The notes: a model not told the origin generated them from the letters alone. Shown: positions 53,724 through 64,000, counted from the first letter of the stretch. The stretch: 64,000 nt of DNA from Citrus sinensis (GCF_022201045.2 NC_068563.1:13613001-13677000); one strand, 5' to 3'. Program-made: numbers and translations.

Positions 53724-55166
53724 TGTTAACATATATGTTTCCATAATATTGATTTTGATGATAACAAACAAGATTAAGAATGATATATCTTTTAAGCTTA
53801 GATTGTTTTTATTCTTTTTAAATAAATCATTATTTTTACATTATAAAGGTTTTATATTTAATGGAAAAATGATTTTATGAAATTGATTGTTTTCATTCTT
53901 TTTAAATAAATCATTATTTTCACATTATAAATGTTTCATATTTAATAGAAAAATGATTTTATGAAATTGGTTGTTTTTCAAAGTTTATGGTTTAATTGAA
54001 ACATTTTGAAAACTTTGAAATAAACAAGTATTGCTTGAAATTTTGGAGAATGACTTATTTGAAAAGTGTCATAGCATTTTGGGCTATACCATAATTTCAG
54101 AAAGTTTTGGGATTAACAAAGCATTACTTAGAAATTCTGAAATTGGACCTATGTGCAAAGTTTCATAACGTTTTGGGCCGTAATATAGTTTTATAAAGTT
54201 TTGGGGTCAAACTGTAAATTTCGAAAATACTTTCACTGTAGCAATCACTGTAGCAAACGGCTAACCGTTTATTTAAAACGGCTAACCGTTTATTTAAAAC
54301 GGCTAACCGATAATTTCCAGAAAGCATGTTCTGCAAAGTATTGTTAAAATGATGATTCTGCAAACTAACGGTGAACCGTTTACTTAAAACGGTTAACCGA
54401 TTATTTCCAGATTGCTAACCTTGAACCGTTTAGTAAGAACGGTTAAACCAAATTTGTTTTGCAGGTTTCTGGAAATTAACGGCGAAAGGGTAAGCCTAAA
54501 CGGCTAACCGTTTATTTGAAATTTGGCCCAACGGTAACTTTGACCAACCAAAACGGCTAACTGTTTATGGTTAACGGCGAACCGTTTTCTGTCCGACAGT
54601 TTGTAACGGCTAGATTTTCAGCTCTAACTATAAATAAGCTCATTCAAATTCAAAGGAGGTTGATCACAACACAATCATTGAGCTTATATTCGAGAATACA
54701 ATCTTCATTGAGCTTTAAACACATTCTCTCTTCATCTATTCACACATTGGGCATTGATTTGTAATCTTAAATATTGTGTGAGAGAAAAACAATTTGTAAT
54801 CTTCTACTTTGAGTGATTGTAAGTGTTGGGATACACTTGGGTTAAGAGATTGGGGATAATCTCTTGTTGTAAAGGTCCATTGACACCTTGGAAGTCAATT
54901 GTAAGCGTTTGAAGCCTTGGGAGGCTAGCTTAGTGAAATCCTCAAGCCCGGTGTGCTTGGAGGCGTGGACGTAGGCGGGGATTGCCGAACCACGTAAAAA
55001 TCCTTGTGTTTGTTTTCTCTTCCCTTACTCTTTTAATATTGTTCATGATTGAATTTATTGTTTTCAATTTGATTAAGGCAATAGATTAAATTGTTGTGTG
55101 GTTTGCCTAGGATAATTTTTAAAATCCCAATTCACCCCCCTCTTGGGTTGCCTAGTTAGTATTTCA
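53724..55166 (+). repeat. 5' LTR of the Sirevirus-like Copia
   Basis: 1443 bp, TGTTAACATATATG ... GTTAGTATTTCA. The short ORFs at 54163-54363 and 54567-54764 recur identically in the 3' LTR and are not genes. Confidence 0.95.
54255..54636 (+). promoter_or_regulatory. LTR U3: cluster of AACGG/CCGTT words before a TATA box
   Basis: Twelve AACGG and six CCGTT words lie in about 355 bp (54256-54609), several paired as palindromes of the type AACGGCTAACCGTT. They end about 20 bp before TATAAATA (54629-54636). AACGG is the core of the MSA element bound by three-repeat MYB factors. The cluster is repeated in the 3' LTR at about 59707-60088. Confidence 0.65.
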
Positions 55167-55168
55167 TT

Positions 55169-55180
55169 TGGTATCAGAGC
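55169..55180 (+). promoter_or_regulatory. primer-binding site of the Sirevirus-like Copia
   Basis: TGGTATCAGAGC, separated from the LTR end by TT; initiator Met-tRNA type. Confidence 0.9.
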
Positions 55181-55250
55181 GAGGTACTCTTGTATAGACT
55201 TAACCGTCTAGAGTTAAAGATCAATAGCAACCCAAATTAGTTCAACTTTC

Positions 55251-56405
55251 ATGGAAGGCCAATCCACCACTAGACCTCCATTCTTTGATGGTAATGACTA
55301 TCCTTATTGGAAAACTAGGATGAGAGTGTTTTTACAAGCCTTAGATTATGAAATTTGGGAAGTTGTTTGTGATGATTTACTCATTCCTAGAAAGAATGTT
55401 TTAAGTGAATTGGATAAGAGAAAGATGTCTTTAAATTCCAAGGCTATGAATGCTTTATTTTGTGCCTTAGATAAAAATGAATTTCATAGAGTTTCAAATT
55501 GTTCTAATGCTTATGAAATTTGGAGAAAACTTGAAATTGTGTATGAGGAGACTACAAACGAGGAGGAATTTCATGAAGTGTCGAATTTGGCACTTATGGC
55601 AATTGGAGATGAATCGGATGATGAACTTGATGAGGTAAGTGATCCAACATATGATGAATTGTATGATGCTTTTAAAGAATTGTATGATGAGTGGATAAAA
55701 ATTGGTAAAAAGAATGCATGTCTTAAAAAGAAAATGGTAGAGCCCAAAAATGAAAATGAATCTCTATGTGCAAAGATTACATGCCTAGAATTAGAGAATA
55801 AAACATTGCATGATAGAGTTGCATTATCAAATGAGAAATCTAGCACTTCACATGAGCATCTAGAATCATATGTAGATGACTTGAAAAATGAAAAGAATGC
55901 TTTACAAAAATGCAATGATTCATTAAATGAAAAGATTAAAGGACTAGAGTTAGATAATAAAATGTTGCATGATAGAATTGCATCATTTAAAGGTAAACAA
56001 AGTATTTCATATGAGCATGAAAAATCACATGTTGATGAGTTGATGAAAGAAAATGAAGTGCTTAAGAGAAAGAGTAATGAGCTCAATGAAATTGTTTTGA
56101 AATTCACAAATGGGCAAAAGATGTTGGATAACATGCTTAATTCACAAAAATGTGTGTTTGATAAAGGAGGACTTGGGTATAAGCCTTACTTGAAACAAAA
56201 ATATTATAAGAATTATTTTGTTAAGGCTACCTCCACAAATGATCAAATTGTATGTCATTATTGCAATCAAAATGGTCATATGAAGAATAGATGTCCAATT
56301 AAAAGAAATGTGTATTATGGAGTCAAATGTATTTGGGTTCCAAAAGGAACTAAATCTAACATTCAAGGACCCAAGAGTATTTGGGTACCAAAGGGTACAA
56401 CTTGA
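55251..56405 (+). CDS. Sirevirus-like Gag, internally shortened but open
   Basis: 384 residues. The start MEGQSTTRPPFFDGNDYPYW and the motifs RMRVFLQALDYEIWEVV and ALDKNEFHRVS are the Sirevirus Gag N-terminus. After IWRKLEIVYEET the usual UBN2 middle segment is missing and the frame jumps to EEFHEVSNLALMAIGDESDDE. A long charged heptad region follows (about residues 140-300, predicted coiled coil), then a zinc knuckle C-H-Y-C-N-Q-N-G-H-M-K-N-R-C near residue 335-348 and repeated IWVPKGT motifs. The frame is fully open, which fits the youth of the element, but the internal loss probably affects assembly. Confidence 0.82.
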   Translation: MEGQSTTRPPFFDGNDYPYWKTRMRVFLQALDYEIWEVVCDDLLIPRKNVLSELDKRKMSLNSKAMNALFCALDKNEFHRVSNCSNAYEIWRKLEIVYEETTNEEEFHEVSNLALMAIGDESDDELDEVSDPTYDELYDAFKELYDEWIKIGKKNACLKKKMVEPKNENESLCAKITCLELENKTLHDRVALSNEKSSTSHEHLESYVDDLKNEKNALQKCNDSLNEKIKGLELDNKMLHDRIASFKGKQSISYEHEKSHVDELMKENEVLKRKSNELNEIVLKFTNGQKMLDNMLNSQKCVFDKGGLGYKPYLKQKYYKNYFVKATSTNDQIVCHYCNQNGHMKNRCPIKRNVYYGVKCIWVPKGTKSNIQGPKSIWVPKGTT

Positions 56406-56922
56406 ATTTATTTTTGTAGGTACCATAAACAAGGAATGGTGGAGAGTTCCTTGATGAAGCTTGTGGAGATAATCACTTGATCATAATCTAAAGCAAAAAT
56501 AATGAGGCAAGATGATTTAATTGTTTTGGTAATTATTATTGCCTTATTGATTATAAGTGATGGTATTTTAATCTTAGTAAATATTTAACACTTCATTTGA
56601 TATCATAACATTAAGTGCATTAACATGATGTGGATAAGTTTATCTTGGCTATTTACTATATTGAGTGAATCATGATAAATGAATTTGCGAAAGTATGCTT
56701 GTATGTTTACATGATGGAATTATCATTGTGTTTAACATTGAGTGCTTTATCATGATGCATGGTTATATATATAAGATGATAGCTTGTCAACTTATCATGA
56801 TAGATTTGTTTGATTTTTAATGATTATGTAATGCCTAAGCATGATAAATAAGTGATATGCTTTAATTCTAAATCTTTGAATATTTACATATTTCATGATT
56901 GTGTGATGTATATGCATGATAG
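56406..56922 (+). other. non-coding remains of Sirevirus-like pol
   Basis: AT-rich sequence with many GCATGATAAAT-type words and no usable frame, where protease and early integrase would be expected. Confidence 0.5.
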
Positions 56923-57561
56923 ATGAGTTATATGTTATTTCTTGCATTAGAAGTGATCATGGTGGATAATTCGAAAATCATGCATTTGAGATTTTTTTGT
57001 AATGGTTTTGCCATTGAATATAAATTTTCATCACCTAGAACTCCACAACAAAATGGAGTTGTAGAGAGAAATGATAGGTCTATTAAAAAAAAAATGGTTA
57101 AGACCACATTGATTAGATATCATCTCAATAATACTCTCTATGAGCTTTGGAAATATAGAAAACCCAACATTAATTATTGCAAAGTTTTTGGATGCAAATG
57201 TTATATTTTGAACACAAAAGATAATCTTGGCAAATTTGATCCAAAATTTGATGTTGGTATTTTTCTTGGCTATTCAAACACAAGCAAAACTTATTGAGTG
57301 TATAACAAAAGAACTTTGATTATGGAAAAATTTATACTTGTTATATTTGATGAGTCTAATTCTTCCTCTATGGAGAAAGTTGTTTTTGATGATAATGTAG
57401 ATGAAGAGCTACAAGAAGATTATCAAATGATAGCCAAAAGAATGCACCACTTGAAAATCAAGAGGAGCAACATGAAGAAACAAATGCGAAGTAAAATGAA
57501 GGTACTTCTCAAATACTCCCCAAGGAGTGGAGGTATGTTTCTTCTCACCTTAAGAACTTAA
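56923..57561 (+). pseudogene. Sirevirus-like integrase fragment
   Basis: 56923-57297 contains SSPRTPQQNGVVERND, with the catalytic Glu, and the C-terminal features FGCKCYILN and FLGYSNTSKTY. A TGA at 57295-57297 separates it from a linker frame to 57561. The catalytic Asp residues upstream and the whole RT/RNase H are absent. Confidence 0.82.
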
Positions 57562-59175
57562 TTTTGAGAGATCCATCACAAGGTGTAACTACTATATCAT
57601 CTCTTAAAAATATATATGAGTATTTGTAATAATGGATTTGATCACTTGTTCTTTAACTCATCATTATGGCTTTTCTTAGTAGTCATGTTGATTTTTATGA
57701 TCTATATATTGGCATATGTTGATTTTGATGATTTATATACTGCCATTATGTACTTATGCTTTGCTTAAGTTTTGATGATAAAATTTGTGCTTTGATGATT
57801 CCATTGTATTTGATGAAGTTTGATCTTATGGAATCTATGATTGGTGAATGGATACATTTTTGTTTGTGCTTTCTTGACGCATTGTTAAATATGCATAACT
57901 TGCTTTAAATGATATCGAAAAAAAGGAGAAATTCATATACTTCGATATTTTTAAGCATATGAGATTTTTTTTTATTAAAATGTCACATTAGATCTTTGAT
58001 GTGTTTAGTTGTCTTTATTTATAAAATGTGATTGATAATTATGGAGCTTGGATAGTTGATAATATGCATGCCAATTTGGTAAACAAATCAAAACCTCTTT
58101 GCGAAGAGTAATTTTCAAAAATTCGGCATAAACTTGGAATAATTTGATTTCTTGATGATTTTGATAATTGATAATTATATATGCTTGATTTGAAGTCTTG
58201 ATGATTGATAGGGGGAGACAAATATGATATGTTTTTAGATAAAATCTTTTTGGTTAAATTTTTAATTGGCCATATATTTAGGGGGAGCATATAATATGAT
58301 TTTGGATAATATGCATTTTGATTTTTTTTGTCCAAAGGGGGAGACAAAGTAATATATCATTTCGATGTTATCAAAAGACGGAGAATAATATGCATTTTAA
58401 GTAATTGTTTTGATAATTGATATTTGATTATGATGATGATTTTGATGATTTTGAGATATGATGACGATTTGATTACATGGGTGTTTTATATGATAATTTC
58501 ATATTATGAGTTGTTGATTTGGTAATTAATGGAATAATGGGACATGATATTTTGGTGTGATTATTTGTGTATGGAGTTGGCTTTTATCATGATCTATAAT
58601 AATTTGGGAGTAATATTATTAATCTTGTATTTGAGGTAATGCTTGTTGTTAGGGGGAGATTCTTTCAAAATTTCTACTCAAACAACATGGGTAACAAATT
58701 TGCTACTTTTATTCTTTTCCTTTACGTTTTCTTTTTTATGATGAAAGGGGAGAAGAATACATGTTTTTAAATTTATAAAAACGTTTTCTTTTTTATGATG
58801 AAAGGGGAGAAGAATACATGTTTTTAAATTTATAAAAAAAAAAATTTGCTACTTTTTTTTTCTTTGCCAATTAAGTTTTTCTTTTTGATGATGAGGGGGA
58901 GAAAAATCCATGTATTTAAATCATTAACTTCGCTAATTGGCAAATTGTAAGAGCAGATTATATTTAGGGGAGTAATTTGTGGAATCATTTTTTAAATACA
59001 TGAAATGTTTGTCATCATCAAAAAGGGGGAGATTGTTAACATATATGTTTCCATAATATTGATTTTGATGATAACAAACAAGATTAAGAATGATATATTT
59101 TTTAAGCTCAAATAATTTTTGTGGAATCATTCTTTAAATACATGAAATGTTTGTCATCATCAAAAAATGGGAGAT
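57562..59175 (+). other. long 3' non-coding region with serial purine tracts
   Basis: 1.6 kb with no gene. AGGGGGAG-type tracts occur at about 58210, 58280, 58336, 58651, 58745, 58802, 58893 and 59025, the last directly before an LTR-start copy. This array is typical of Sireviruses. A 58-bp tandem duplication (about 58727-58842) also contains one tract. Confidence 0.75.
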
Positions 59176-59262
59176 TGTTAACATATATGTTTCCATAATA
59201 TTGATTTTGATGATAACAAACAAGATTAAGAATGATATATCTTTTAAGCTTAGATTGTTTTT
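58979..59262 (+). repeat. 142-bp tandem duplication across the PPT/LTR junction
   Basis: GTGGAATCATT occurs at 58979 and 59121, and the LTR start TGTTAACATATATG at 59034 and 59176, both 142 bp apart. The left unit has the better purine tract (AAAAAGGGGGAGAT), the right one AAAAAATGGGAGAT, yet only the right one leads into the full LTR. Confidence 0.9.
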
Positions 59263-60618
59263 ATTCTTTTTAAATAAATCATTATTTTTACATTATAAAG
59301 GTTTTATATTTAATGGAAAAATGATTTTATGAAATTGATTGTTTTCATTCTTTTTAAATGAATCATTATTTTCACATTATAAATGTTTCATATTTAATAG
59401 AAAAATGATTTTATGAAATTGGTTGTTTTTCAAAGTTTATGGTTTAATTGAAACATTTTGAAAACTTTGAAATAAACAAGTATTGCTTGAAATTTTGGAG
59501 AATGACTTATTTGAAAAGTGTCATAGCATTTTGGGCTATACCATAATTTCAGAAAGTTTTGGGATTAACAAAGCATTACTTAGAAATTCTGAAATTGGAC
59601 CTATGTGCAAAGTTTCATAACGTTTTGGGCCGTAATATAGTTTTATAAAGTTTTGGGGTCAAACTGTAAATTTCGAAAATACTTTCACTGTAGCAATCAC
59701 TGTAGCAAACGGCTAACCGTTTATTTAAAACGGCTAACCGTTTATTTAAAACGGCTAACCGATAATTTCCAGAAAGCATGTTCTGCAAAGTATTGTTAAA
59801 ATGATGATTCTGCAAACTAACGGTGAACCGTTTACTTAAAACGGTTAACCGATTATTTCCAGATTGCTAACCTTGAACCGTTTAGTAAGAACGGTTAAAC
59901 CAAATTTGTTTTGCAGGTTTCTGGAAATTAACGGCGAAAGGGTAAGCCTAAACGGCTAACCGTTTATTTGAAATTTGGCCCAACGGTAACTTTGACCAAC
60001 CAAAACGGCTAACTGTTTATGGTTAACGGCGAACCGTTTTCTGTCCGACAGTTTGTAACGGCTAGATTTTCAGCTCTAACTATAAATAAGCTCATTCAAA
60101 TTCAAAGGAGGTTGATCACAACACAATCATTGAGCTTATATTCGAGAATACAATCTTCATTGAGCTTTAAACACATTCTCTCTTCATCTATTCACACATT
60201 GGGCATTGATTTGTAATCTTAAATATTGTGTGAGAGAAAAACAATTTGTAATCTTCTACTTTGAGTGATTGTAAGTGTTGGGATACACTTGGGTTAAGAG
60301 ATTGGGGATAATCTCTTGTTGTAAAGGTCCATTGACACCTTGGAAGTCAATTGTAAGCGTTTGAAGCCTTGGGAGGCTAGCTTAGTGAAATCCTCAAGCC
60401 CGGTGTGCTTGGAGGCGTGGACGTAGGCGGGGATTGCCGAACCACGTAAAAATCCTTGTGTTTGTTTTCTCTTCCCTTACTCTTTTAATATTGTTCATGA
60501 TTGAATTTATTGTTTTCAATTTGATTAAGGCAATAGATTAAATTGTTGTGTGGTTTGCCTAGGATAATTTTTAAAATCCCAATTCACCCCCCTCTTGGGT
60601 TGCCTAGTTAGTATTTCA
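59176..60618 (+). repeat. 3' LTR of the Sirevirus-like Copia
   Basis: 1443 bp, matching the 5' LTR at all positions I compared except A at 53908 versus G at 59360. Confidence 0.95.
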
Positions 60619-60979
60619 CATCGGTCAATGCCACGTCATCATCCGTCTATGTGAACAGTGTCGTGAACAGTAACGTATACAGTACCGTACACGTGAATAG
60701 TACCATACATGTGAATAGTGCCATTTTTCCTTTTATGCTCCTCCTAAGGTTTTTGACCGTTCTGAGTTCAAAAGTGATGTCCGTTTTGCCGTCTGATTTC
60801 TCCTTTATTGTGAAATGACTATAATGCCCCTTAAATACATAAAATACTTAATTAAAATAAAACACATGTAATTAAATCACAAGAAGGTTAAATACATAAA
60901 AGTAAGGGTTGTTAGTAAGACTTGAAATGTAAAATGACGGTTTTCTCCTTTATAAATATGCATTTTCTAACACTCAACA

Positions 60980-60993
60980 CACCCCCCAACCAG
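60980..60993 (-). other. polypurine tract of element B
   Basis: CTGGTTGGGGGGTG on the minus strand next to the LTR end, identical to element A. Confidence 0.8.
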
Positions 60994-62484
60994 CTTATTG
61001 CTAGTCCCTAGCAAATGAAGCGAAAATAAAATTCAAATTCAAAATGATTTTTTTTTTTAAATTTAGAAACACTCATGTTTATTCAATCAGATTAATGATA
61101 GCAATTAAATAAAAGTATAAGCATTATCTCCAGTCTAAAGTAACATCACACCCACATCAACCATCCACATGAATCAGCCCAGTAGACTTTGTTATAGCTA
61201 CTTTCAAGAATGACATGTCAAACCCCAAAATCTCACTGGAAGTAGTGACACTCTCACAAAGAAATTAAACCCAATAAAAATAGTCACTCCAATGAATGGT
61301 AATTGAGAGAAAATAATGAAGAAGTGATAACACATGCTCTCACCAAGATGAAATAAATATGCCCTCAGCTTAAAAATAATACGATCTCAAGTCAAATAAA
61401 AATTGTTAGTCAACCCAATTTATTTATTTTTTTTTTATATGCACCACTATATCTTTTTAGCCCATATAACTAGCTTCTACTTTAGATTATAGTTCCCTAA
61501 AATCAGGAAGGACTTTTATTAGGATGTAACGTAGGCTAGGGACATGGTTAACAAAGAAAGGAAATAAGGAAAACAAAGTGTATGTTTGAGAAAAATGCAG
61601 AGAATTTTTTTTTTTCAAGTTGCAAGGTGGATTTCACCTATTATTGTTATTTTTATTCTTTTGAAACAACAACTTTTGTTTTGTTGTTTTTTTTTTTTTT
61701 TGCTTTTTTTTTTTTTGTATAACTTCACTGAACAACATAATTATTTACATTTTCTCAAACATAAATAGGTGATGGAACTTATAAGATATCGGGTAATACT
61801 CCAAATCGGAGTGGGTCAAGATGATAAGTTGACAAAGAAAATGTTTTTTTTTTTTAAAGGCTCAAAAGGGTTAACTATGGATATTTAATAAAAGGGATGG
61901 CTAGAAAGGCTCAAACGAATCAAAGATGGCCTTTCCATCGTCTTTTAGGGCTCTAAATAACCTTCCATATTTACTAGTTAGATGGGCCTCCAAATGTAGC
62001 AACACACACTTTTTTTTTCTTTTTTTTTATTTTTATTTTTATTAAGGGTTAACTCAAAAGAAATCTAGAGATCGTGTATACAATAATAAACTGTTAAGCT
62101 GTATAAAGAATGGGCAAAAGGGTTACTCTCCAAGAAAAATGATAGGCTCAAAAACTCACTTGGTACTTATTATGACATGTTCATTCCTTCAAGCAACTCA
62201 TATATGTCTCCGACATCAACATGTAGAGTAGCAAACATAATGTAACATCACTTAAGACCAAAGATAATACAAATACTAAAATTTAAAATTAATCATGTCA
62301 CCCAATGTTAAAACAAATCACACAAATTTTTTTTTTTTTTTAAACAACATTCTACCCCCCAACCTATTCTAAACATGAAAGGAAAATATGCATGCAGAAA
62401 TGTGAAAATGATGCATAAAAACTAATTAGAAAAGTTACACATAAAATGATAGAAAACGAAAATGAGTTTTTATTTTTTTTTAAA

Positions 62485-62530
62485 GAAGATGCGTTTCTAG
62501 AGGAACTACACTCCATATTCAGCCATCTTC
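62485..62530. repeat. 46-bp motif, copy 1 (element B)
   Basis: Counterpart of 45005-45050, ends GAAGATG and CATCTTC kept. Confidence 0.85.
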
Positions 62531-62643
62531 GACTCAAAAGTTGGGAAATGTATATTTATAGAGGAGAAATTAAAAAGAAGAAAAATAAACATAAACACAT
62601 AATAAAGAAAAAGAAAATGTCTGAATTTTTTTTTTTAAACGAT

Positions 62644-62689
62644 GAAGATGCGTTTCTAGAGTCACTACACTCCATATTCAGCCATCTTC
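62644..62689. repeat. 46-bp motif, copy 2 (element B)
   Basis: Counterpart of 45186-45231. Confidence 0.85.
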
Positions 62690-62871
62690 AACACAAAAAG
62701 TTAGCGACAGTTAGTTTCTACAACAAAAATTAGTAAAAACTTAACCAAAATTCCACAATTGTCGACTATTCCCTCCCCCCAACCAGAAAGAAACATTGTC
62801 CTCAATGTTTGAAATGAAAGAAGTAGAGTTTAGAAGACATCACCTGGGTGGTGCAACACAGAAAATAATAT

Positions 62872-63540
62872 TTACAAGCGGAGAGTTAAATCTAATTTGT
62901 ACTTCTTACTGCGGCTACTGTTACCATTATTATTTGGGCGCTCCAACACAAAGGTCCAGGGGTCTGGCTCCGGTTTATAAGCTTGTAACAGATCAAGTAG
63001 CTCATTAGCAGTGTGAGCACAAATAAAGAGTTTTTTCACATTAGCGGGAATGAAATAGTTTTTTATTGCATGGTTAAGAAATGCGATAAAGCCATCATAA
63101 AAGTTATTGACATTTAACAAACCGATGGGTTTTTGGTGGATGTGCAGATGGGCCCAAGATGCTAGCGTGATAAGTGCCTCTAGTGTTGCAAGATCTCCTG
63201 GAAGGAAAATAAAAGCATCAGCATGATTAAGCATTTCAGTTATTCTTTCTTGCATACCTGAGACGACTAACTCTTCTCCAGTTGATGAGTCAGACGAACT
63301 GCCCAATGGTTTTAAGACTCTTGGGATGATGCCGAACACTTGACTTCCTCTGATAAAAGCTGCTTCTGAGACCATTTTTGATAACCCTCGATTACCTCCT
63401 CCATACACCAAGTGTAATTTTCTCGCTGCTATGCTTCGACCAAGATCTATGGCTGCCTCAACGAACTCTTTATGTTTGCCATATGTAAATCCAGAAAGCA
63501 CACAAATGTTCTTGAATTGTCTATTGGGAGTAGCTGCCAT
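62872..63540 (-). CDS. LOG-family ORF inside Gypsy element B
   Basis: 222 residues, same start (MAATPNRQFKN) and stop as in element A with no insertion or deletion. Nine residues differ (for example KLPLV/KLHLV, QVLGI/QVFGI, ITGML/ITEML, TVASW/TLASW). The YGGGNRGL motif, the MQERI Arg and the altered PGDLATLEAL loop are the same. About ten further base changes are silent. The open frame continues upstream without stop to 63711, but no ATG lies there and that part is poorly conserved, so I start at MAATP. As in A it is intronless and in sense with the retrotransposon. Confidence 0.87.
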   Translation of the reverse strand: MAATPNRQFKNICVLSGFTYGKHKEFVEAAIDLGRSIAARKLHLVYGGGNRGLSKMVSEAAFIRGSQVFGIIPRVLKPLGSSSDSSTGEELVVSGMQERITEMLNHADAFIFLPGDLATLEALITLASWAHLHIHQKPIGLLNVNNFYDGFIAFLNHAIKNYFIPANVKKLFICAHTANELLDLLQAYKPEPDPWTFVLERPNNNGNSSRSKKYKLDLTLRL

Positions 63541-63860
63541 TGTGATACTTCTCGAAAACAATTTGTGAGTGCTTGACAAAAAAGAAATCACATTTAAGAG
63601 TCTTGGTGATAGTGGGTCATGGTTGTGTATGAGGTAATATGTCAGTGTCAAATAACGCGTAAAGCACGTGGCTCGCAAGTCAAAAAGAAAACAGTAAAAA
63701 GGAAAAAGCAAACAGTAATAAAATTATTAAAGACAATAATGCAAACAATAAGAAAATAGTGAAATAAAATAACAATAAAGTAAAAGGATATTTACAGGTA
63801 GTTGCGACCGTGGCTCACATCTTCCTCTGGTTTTACGTCCAGAAACGGCTTGAACGCCCT

Positions 63861-64000
63861 CTATGGGTCGAGGATAGGCTTCCTATCCAGTTTTCTTATA
63901 AACTGGCAAACAGGGTCGTTTATAGTCAGATTCCCGAGACTATATCGTGCATGCTCTTTCTGGAATAATGGCCATAACTGGAGAATCGCTCCTTGCACAT
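63861..64000 (-). CDS. 185-residue-type ORF of element B, C-terminal part
   Basis: Partial: the last 45 codons or so before the right edge, ending KLDRKPILDP, with the stop at the same place as in element A. It matches A except for several replacements (YSLGNLTINDP versus YNLWNLTINNP). Function unknown. Confidence 0.6.
   Translation of the reverse strand, partial: VQGAILQLWPLFQKEHARYSLGNLTINDPVCQFIRKLDRKPILDP

Larger units (their letters stand above)
53724..60618 (+). mobile_element. Young Sirevirus-like Copia element, internally deleted
   Basis: 6895 bp with target duplication CATCG (53719-53723, 60619-60623), two 1443-bp LTRs, a primer site two bases after the 5' LTR, a gag with coiled coils, a small integrase piece, and a long 3' non-coding region with many GGGGGAG purine tracts. 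The multiple purine tracts, gag type and LTR size fit the Sirevirus (SIRE/Maximus) lineage. Reverse transcriptase and RNase H are missing, so it must have been mobilised in trans or deleted before insertion. I found a single LTR-LTR mismatch (53908 versus 59360), so the insertion is very recent. Confidence 0.92.
52698..60979 (-). repeat. 3' LTR of Athila element B, split by a Copia insertion
   Basis: About 1.38 kb in two parts, 52698-53723 and 60624-60979. The outer ends match element A's LTR. The two LTRs differ by a few per cent with small indels, including an extra GAACAGTAACGCGGTTTGAC-like unit at about 53530-53580. Confidence 0.9.
60994..62871 (-). other. 3' non-coding region of element B
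   Basis: Counterpart of 43503-45414, same order of blocks, many T-tract length changes and small indels, no convincing ORF. Confidence 0.7.
52698..64000 (-). mobile_element. Athila-type Ty3/Gypsy element B with LOG ORF (partial)
   Basis: Second member of the element A family, inserted into A's gag/protease region in the same orientation. Visible are the 3' LTR (52698-53723 and 60624-60979, split by the Sirevirus-like Copia), purine tract 60980-60993, 3' non-coding region, LOG ORF 62872-63540 and the end of the 185-residue ORF. It continues off the right edge. Confidence 0.9.

Noticed and set aside
54163..54764. ORFs of 66 and 65 codons, repeated identically at 59615-60216
   Set aside because: They are in the LTRs; identity reflects LTR identity, and the sequence consists of AACGG repeats and promoter.

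Overview
The window is plant nuclear DNA, from a eudicot to judge by its gene families. It is AT-rich, has intron-containing genes with GT-AG junctions, and is dominated by Copia, Gypsy (Athila-type), Mutator-like and hAT transposons. Some Copia and UGT sequences look Citrus-like to me, but that is an impression, not a result. I see no bacterial features, CRISPR, rRNA or tRNA.

Ordinary host genes are few. Two are tandem-type paralogues of a UGT73-like UDP-glycosyltransferase, 22 kb apart. The left copy (8772-10285) lost one G and is frameshifted; the right copy (32563-34071) is intact. The third is an intact small organellar-type ribosomal protein uL18 gene (35561-35905, minus). Transposons fill most of the rest.

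Layout. 1-785: dead hAT transposase. 2191-7079: complete but dead Copia element with target duplication CTACA. 7567-7758: MITE whose empty site survives in the paralogous UGT promoter. 8772-10285: broken UGT. 10873-17799: complete Mutator-like element (9-bp duplication TTTAATCAA) with two convergent genes, an intact five-exon FAR1/FRS-type transposase and a GRF zinc-finger membrane-anchor protein. 18990-24366: dead minus-strand Copia with a 63-codon triplication in its reverse transcriptase. 25522-27563: dead MuDR transposase. 28190-32330: degenerate Copia. 32563-34071: intact UGT. 35561-36600: uL18. 37771-38538: fold-back element. 39107-39424: LINE RNase H scrap.

From 39454 to the right edge lies a four-deep nest. 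A Copia (39454-42123) was split by Athila-type Gypsy element A (from 42124, minus). A received a solo LTR (48825-50274) and then a second family member, element B (from 52698, minus). B's LTR was in turn split by a very young Sirevirus-like Copia (53724-60618, duplication CATCG, near-identical 1443-bp LTRs).

The most striking content is in A and B. Both carry, between integrase and 3' LTR where Athila elements usually keep an env-like ORF, an intronless 222-codon ORF of the LOG (cytokinin riboside 5'-monophosphate phosphoribohydrolase) family, preceded by an unrecognised 185-codon ORF. The two LOG ORFs have identical length, no indels, and about as many silent as replacement changes, which suggests selection on the protein while it travelled with the retrotransposon. 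Its glycine-rich phosphate loop is altered, so its activity is an open question.
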